The translations under genes and the position numbers were made by a program. Below the pieces are notes generated by a model, which was not told where the DNA came from, did no database searches, and was given only the letters and a program-made list of their open reading frames with translations. Shown here piece by piece: positions 6,009 through 9,917 of a stretch of 9,917 nucleotides of DNA. The first letter of the stretch is position 1. Each line of letters opens with the position of its first letter. Where the stretch lies: NCBI GenBank assembly GCA_964507645.1, contig CAZDPU010000027.1:1-9917 (forward strand). The letters are read 5' to 3'. The stretch comes from UBA6624 sp964507645. GTDB taxonomy: Bacteria; UBP7; UBA6624.

Positions 6009-7953
6009 TTTTTAATTTCAAATATTTGCCTTCTTTCTCAATAAAATCCCAAAGGTCATTAAATATTTTATTTTTACTGAAAGTCTTTTTGTCACCAATT
6101 ATTATTAAATGTTTTTTTGCCCTTGTTAAAGAAACATTGAGCCTTTTTTCATCTGAAAGAAATCCAATGTTTTTATTTTTGTTAGATCTAACAAGTGAAA
6201 TGATTATTAGGTCTTTTTCTCTTCCCTGAAAGCCATCAACTGTGTGTACTTCTATTTCTTTTATTTTCTTTTTTATCTCTTTTGTTTGAGCTTTGTATGG
6301 AGAAATTATTCCTATTGCGGAAGGTTTTACTTTTTTTTCTTCAAGATAGTTTGTTATCTTTTTTATATACTTTGCCTCTTTCAGGTTTTTCCATGAATGG
6401 TCTTCTTTAGTAAGGTTTTCTTTAAACAACCCTGCCGTATCAATTCCAATAACTTCTGACTCTCCAAATGGGGATGTTTTTTTTAATATGTTTTTATAGC
6501 TCAGAACTTTTTTATCAGATTTTATTTTTCCTTCGTACCATTGTTTATTAGGGAAAGATAGAATTTTTTCCCTCATCCTGTATTGAGTTTTCAGCATTGT
6601 TCCATTTTGAGGTTTTTCTTTTTGAATATATTCAAATAAAGTATTCTTTAATCCAAGATTTATTGCTTTTCTGTTTTTTACGATTGGTGAAAGTTGATTG
6701 CTGTCACCTACAAGTATCATTCTGGCTGAAATTAACATCGTTATTAAAGCAAGAGGTATTGGGGCTTGGCTTGCTTCATCAAGGATACAAAGGTCAAAAT
6801 TATGATTCTCAAGAATTTCTGAACCACCTGTGCTGCATGTTGCAAGAATTATTTTTGTTTCTTTGATCTTCTTTTCTTTGAATCTGTTTTCTTCTTCTTT
6901 TAAGCTCTCAAAGATTGAACTATTCTTTTTTTTTGAACGCACCCAATTTTGCAATACCTTGATTTGGTTTTTTCTCAATCCACGGTTATTTGACCCTTTC
7001 TTGCTAAGAGACATTATTTCTTCATCAGTTTGTCCTCTTATTAAACTTCTTCCAGGATGTTTGAGTTCCCCTAATTCTTGTGCTGCCAATATTGCTTCTG
7101 TCCTCAGTTTGACGATTTTTTTATCTTTTGTATTTTCTAATTTGTAATCTAAACAATATTTTTCTAATCCTTCAGCCATTCTTGCAGGATGTCCAATTCG
7201 TAAAAATTTATTATTTTTCATCTCAAGAAGCTTGAATGCAATATTGTCAATTGCTGTATTTGAAGGTGCGCATATCAAGATGTTGTCTTTTCTGTCATTT
7301 GCAGCAGAATTTGCGATATGCGTTGCAACGGTTGTCTTGCCAGTTCCAGGAGGGCCATGTATAAAAGAGACCTCTCGTGTCTTTAAGCCAATTTTCCATG
7401 CTTCTAATTGAGACTGATTTAAATATTCTGGTTTTTTTATGTTTTTCGGAACCCTTCCCCAGCGATTTTCTTTCTTGAAAATCTTATCCCTAGTTCTCCT
7501 GCCACTGCCTTGAGGTTCATAAAATTTATTAATTGCATTTTCCATTCGTTTATACGTAATGTCATTTGCTGCTAAATCAATTCTGTAAAGGCATCTTTTC
7601 TCGATTTTTAATCTTGATTCCGTAGTTATTGAGATTTTTTTTGACATTGACCAGACTGTCCCAAGTGCAATTTCTTTTTCTGGTTCTTGCATTTTTGATA
7701 GCCTCACAACATCCCCTCTACGAATATCGGTCTTGTCTTTTTTTTCATTAGCTGTAAATTCTGTTAAAGATCTTTCACCAATGACGAAACCTACATTTTT
7801 TCCTTTTAGGTTAAGGATTGCTCGTCCACGTTTCTCCCTCTCTTCAGGCTTCAGTTCTTTTATTTCATTTCTATGGAAATTTATTTCTTCATCTCTTTCT
7901 AAACTGATTGCTTCCATCAGTTTTTTCCAGTTTTGGTTATTTGAATTCATCAT
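5992..7953 (-). CDS. UPF1/IGHMBP2-like superfamily 1 helicase
   Basis: This 653-residue protein carries the SF1B helicase motifs in order: Walker A GPPGTGKTT (200-208), motif Ia CAPSNTAIDN (228-237), Walker B ILDEASQ (390-396), motif III VGDSNQLSP (415-423), QYRM (457-460), VDGFQGREKD (572-581) and RLNVSLTRAK (604-613). The N-terminal ~140 residues contain a β-rich part (AILNLKGKNVGFVIGER, RRGDVVRLSK) like the domain inserted in UPF1/IGHMBP2 relatives. Such proteins unwind RNA or DNA using ATP; the cellular role here is unknown. A TTG at 7971 would add six residues, but the ATG at 7953 is preferred (a second ATG follows at once). No strong ribosome binding site is seen. Codon use is very A/T-rich. 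It overlaps the transporter gene and is divergent from prs with 85 bp between starts. Confidence 0.92.
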   Translation of the reverse strand: MMNSNNQNWKKLMEAISLERDEEINFHRNEIKELKPEEREKRGRAILNLKGKNVGFVIGERSLTEFTANEKKDKTDIRRGDVVRLSKMQEPEKEIALGTVWSMSKKISITTESRLKIEKRCLYRIDLAANDITYKRMENAINKFYEPQGSGRRTRDKIFKKENRWGRVPKNIKKPEYLNQSQLEAWKIGLKTREVSFIHGPPGTGKTTVATHIANSAANDRKDNILICAPSNTAIDNIAFKLLEMKNNKFLRIGHPARMAEGLEKYCLDYKLENTKDKKIVKLRTEAILAAQELGELKHPGRSLIRGQTDEEIMSLSKKGSNNRGLRKNQIKVLQNWVRSKKKNSSIFESLKEEENRFKEKKIKETKIILATCSTGGSEILENHNFDLCILDEASQAPIPLALITMLISARMILVGDSNQLSPIVKNRKAINLGLKNTLFEYIQKEKPQNGTMLKTQYRMREKILSFPNKQWYEGKIKSDKKVLSYKNILKKTSPFGESEVIGIDTAGLFKENLTKEDHSWKNLKEAKYIKKITNYLEEKKVKPSAIGIISPYKAQTKEIKKKIKEIEVHTVDGFQGREKDLIIISLVRSNKNKNIGFLSDEKRLNVSLTRAKKHLIIIGDKKTFSKNKIFNDLWDFIEKEGKYLKLKNEKKQ

Positions 7954-8038
7954 TCTGTAGAAAATAAGCAAAAATTAATATGTTTTTCCTGCATTTAGTT
8001 TTTAATCCTAAGTTAAGAAGTTCTAGAATAAAGACATC

Positions 8039-8983
8039 ATGATTTCTAAAAATCTGAAAGTTTTTAGTGGAACTGGTCATCCTGATTTGGCAAAGTCAAT
8101 TTGTTCTGAGATCGGTATTGACCTTAGTGATATTGAGATTTTCAAATTTGCGAATGATAATATTTTTGCAAGAATACTCGAAAACGTTCGTGGAAAAGAT
8201 GTTTTTTTTGTTCAAACATGTGTCCCGCCTGTAAATGATCGATTCATGGAGATACTGATAGCTGTCGATGCTTTTAGGAGAGCAAGTGCAAAAAGAATCA
8301 CTGTTGTCTTGCCTTATTATCCTTATGCAAGAACAGACAAAAAAGATCAACCCAGAGTTCCTATAACTGCAAAACTTGTTTCAAAATTGCTTTCATCTTC
8401 AGGTGTTGATAGGATTCTTGCAATGGATTTGCATGCAGAGCAGATACAGGGTTTTTTTGATGGTCCGAGTGATCAGTTGCTTGCAGAGCCTGTTTTGTCT
8501 AGATATTTTCTTGAGTCAGGAATGACTGGAGACAAGGTTGTTGCAGTTTCACCAGACACAGGAAGCGCTCAAAGGGTGAGGCGTTTTGCAAAAAGGCTGG
8601 GGAGTTCTTTTGCAGTAATAGATAAAAGAAGGGTAGGCAACAATGATAAAACTGAAATTATCAACATCGTGGGGGACGTTAAAGACAAGGTAGCGATTCT
8701 TGTTGATGATGAGATTGACACCGGAGGGACGATGATAAATTCAGCAAATGTTCTTTTGGAGAAAGGTGCAAAAGAGGTATACACTGTTGCTGCTCATGGG
8801 ATATTTTCAAAAGATGCTCATAAAAAATTAGAAGATTCAAATTTAACTGGTGTCATTGTCACAGACACTTTTCCAAGACCAAAAAACTTTCCAAAACTCA
8901 CTGTTCTCTCAGTAGGGCCTCTTTTTGCTGATGCAATCAAGGCGATTAATGAGGAAACAAGTATTACGCAAATTTTTAAATAA
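8039..8983 (+). CDS. prs: Ribose-phosphate pyrophosphokinase (PRPP synthetase)
   Basis: Prs transfers pyrophosphate from ATP to ribose 5-phosphate, making PRPP for nucleotide, His, Trp and NAD synthesis in the cytoplasm. At 314 residues it has normal class I length and complete motifs: ILENVRGKDVF (46-56), YARTDKK...RVPITAK (96-112, catalytic flexible loop region), DLHAEQIQGFFD (130-141, metal-binding His132), SPDTGS (171-176), IDKRR (194-198) and the PRPP loop VDDEIDTGGT (222-231). Substitutions from the best-known enzymes are FANDN (37-41) instead of FSDGE in the ATP-binding part, and RTDKK instead of RQDRK. The first resembles an FSNEN type I recall from some other phyla. The ATG at 8039 has only a weak upstream purine stretch. 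The 16S rRNA gene follows on the same strand with its own promoter. Confidence 0.96.
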   Translation: MISKNLKVFSGTGHPDLAKSICSEIGIDLSDIEIFKFANDNIFARILENVRGKDVFFVQTCVPPVNDRFMEILIAVDAFRRASAKRITVVLPYYPYARTDKKDQPRVPITAKLVSKLLSSSGVDRILAMDLHAEQIQGFFDGPSDQLLAEPVLSRYFLESGMTGDKVVAVSPDTGSAQRVRRFAKRLGSSFAVIDKRRVGNNDKTEIINIVGDVKDKVAILVDDEIDTGGTMINSANVLLEKGAKEVYTVAAHGIFSKDAHKKLEDSNLTGVIVTDTFPRPKNFPKLTVLSVGPLFADAIKAINEETSITQIFK

Positions 8984-8995
8984 CCGATTTTCTTT

Positions 8996-9023
8996 TTGTC
9001 AAATTCTTTTTTAGTGTTAGAAT
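8996..9023 (+). promoter_or_regulatory. Sigma-70-type promoter of the rRNA operon
   Basis: TTGTCA (8996-9001) and TAGAAT (9018-9023) are 16 bp apart. Both match the consensus well, and a G-rich base run follows the -10 element. It lies about 150 bp before the 16S gene, the usual distance for an rRNA promoter, in the gap after prs. Confidence 0.6.
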
Positions 9024-9030
9024 GGGAAAT

Positions 9031-9053
9031 TGTTGCCCTTTTTGTTGGCGACG
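9031..9053 (+). other. Hairpin near the start of the rRNA leader
   Basis: TGTTGCC (9031-9037) pairs with GGCGACG (9047-9053) through seven pairs including two G.T, around a 9-base loop. It would lie at the extreme 5' end of the transcript. It could be an antitermination or processing element, but no clear boxA follows. Confidence 0.35.
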
Positions 9054-9088
9054 TGTAAATGAAGAAAATTATAGAGTAGGGCGCAAGT

Positions 9089-9119
9089 CAATTTTAAAAT
9101 TGGATTACATGAAAATCCA
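9089..9119 (+). other. Palindrome and hairpin in the 16S leader
   Basis: CAATTTTAAAATTG (9089-9102) is a perfect 14-bp palindrome. It overlaps TGGATT (9101-9106) pairing with AATCCA (9114-9119) around a 7-base loop. These could be alternative structures in the precursor rRNA. Their role is unknown. Confidence 0.35.
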
Positions 9120-9173
9120 GTGTATTGAACTTAGGGTTATAAGGTCCATTTAAAATTCATGAAAACAAATTTT

Positions 9174-9917
<744 letters not shown>

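Noticed and set aside
8001..8029. Possible promoter for prs (TTTAAT-17-TAGAAT)
   Set aside because: The -35 match is poor and the start point would leave almost no leader before the ATG. It is not strong enough to annotate.

Overview
This is a low-GC bacterial chromosome segment, most likely from a draft, metagenome or single-cell assembly, because it contains a placeholder gap of exactly 100 Ns. TGA works as a stop in several genes, so the standard bacterial code applies and the UGA=Gly candidate phyla are excluded. The 16S rRNA gene is clearly bacterial but divergent: it has four mismatches to primer 27F and about 28 extra bases before the 515 site relative to E. coli. I could not place the lineage from memory.

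Layout, left to right. (1) 1-838: the tail of a protein with Tyr-Asp-x-x-Gly repeats, then an unrecognised gene that looks frameshifted near its end. This part is richer in G+C than the rest. (2) 862-3092: a divergent pair. trmB (tRNA m7G46 methyltransferase with long N- and C-terminal extensions) is on the minus strand. A secreted metallophosphatase-like protein whose metal-ligand positions look degenerate is on the plus strand. (3) 3115-4716: tRNA-Trp(CCA), rpmF (ribosomal protein L32), acpP (acyl carrier protein with GSL instead of DSL) and rnc (RNase III with a Thr/Lys-rich repeat tail), closely packed on the plus strand. The gap lies inside the rnc tail and is flanked by two identical 55-bp sequences, so it is probably an unmerged contig overlap. 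(4) 4719-7953, minus strand: a UPF1/IGHMBP2-type SF1 helicase gene whose 3' end overlaps the start of a GPH-family sugar:cation symporter gene. (5) 8039-9917, plus strand: prs (PRPP synthase), then a good sigma-70-type promoter, a structured leader and the first ~744 nt of the 16S rRNA gene, which runs off the right edge.

Most of the content is core translation, RNA processing, lipid and nucleotide metabolism. rpmF, acpP and rnc look like a condensed form of the common rpmF-plsX-fab-acpP-rnc cluster, with the fatty-acid synthesis genes missing between rpmF and acpP. I found no CRISPR array, transposase, phage structural gene or recognisable defence or toxin system. The best leads are the unusual ACP active-site context, the extended TrmB, the degenerate metallophosphatase, the repeat-tailed RNase III and the unrecognised left-end genes.
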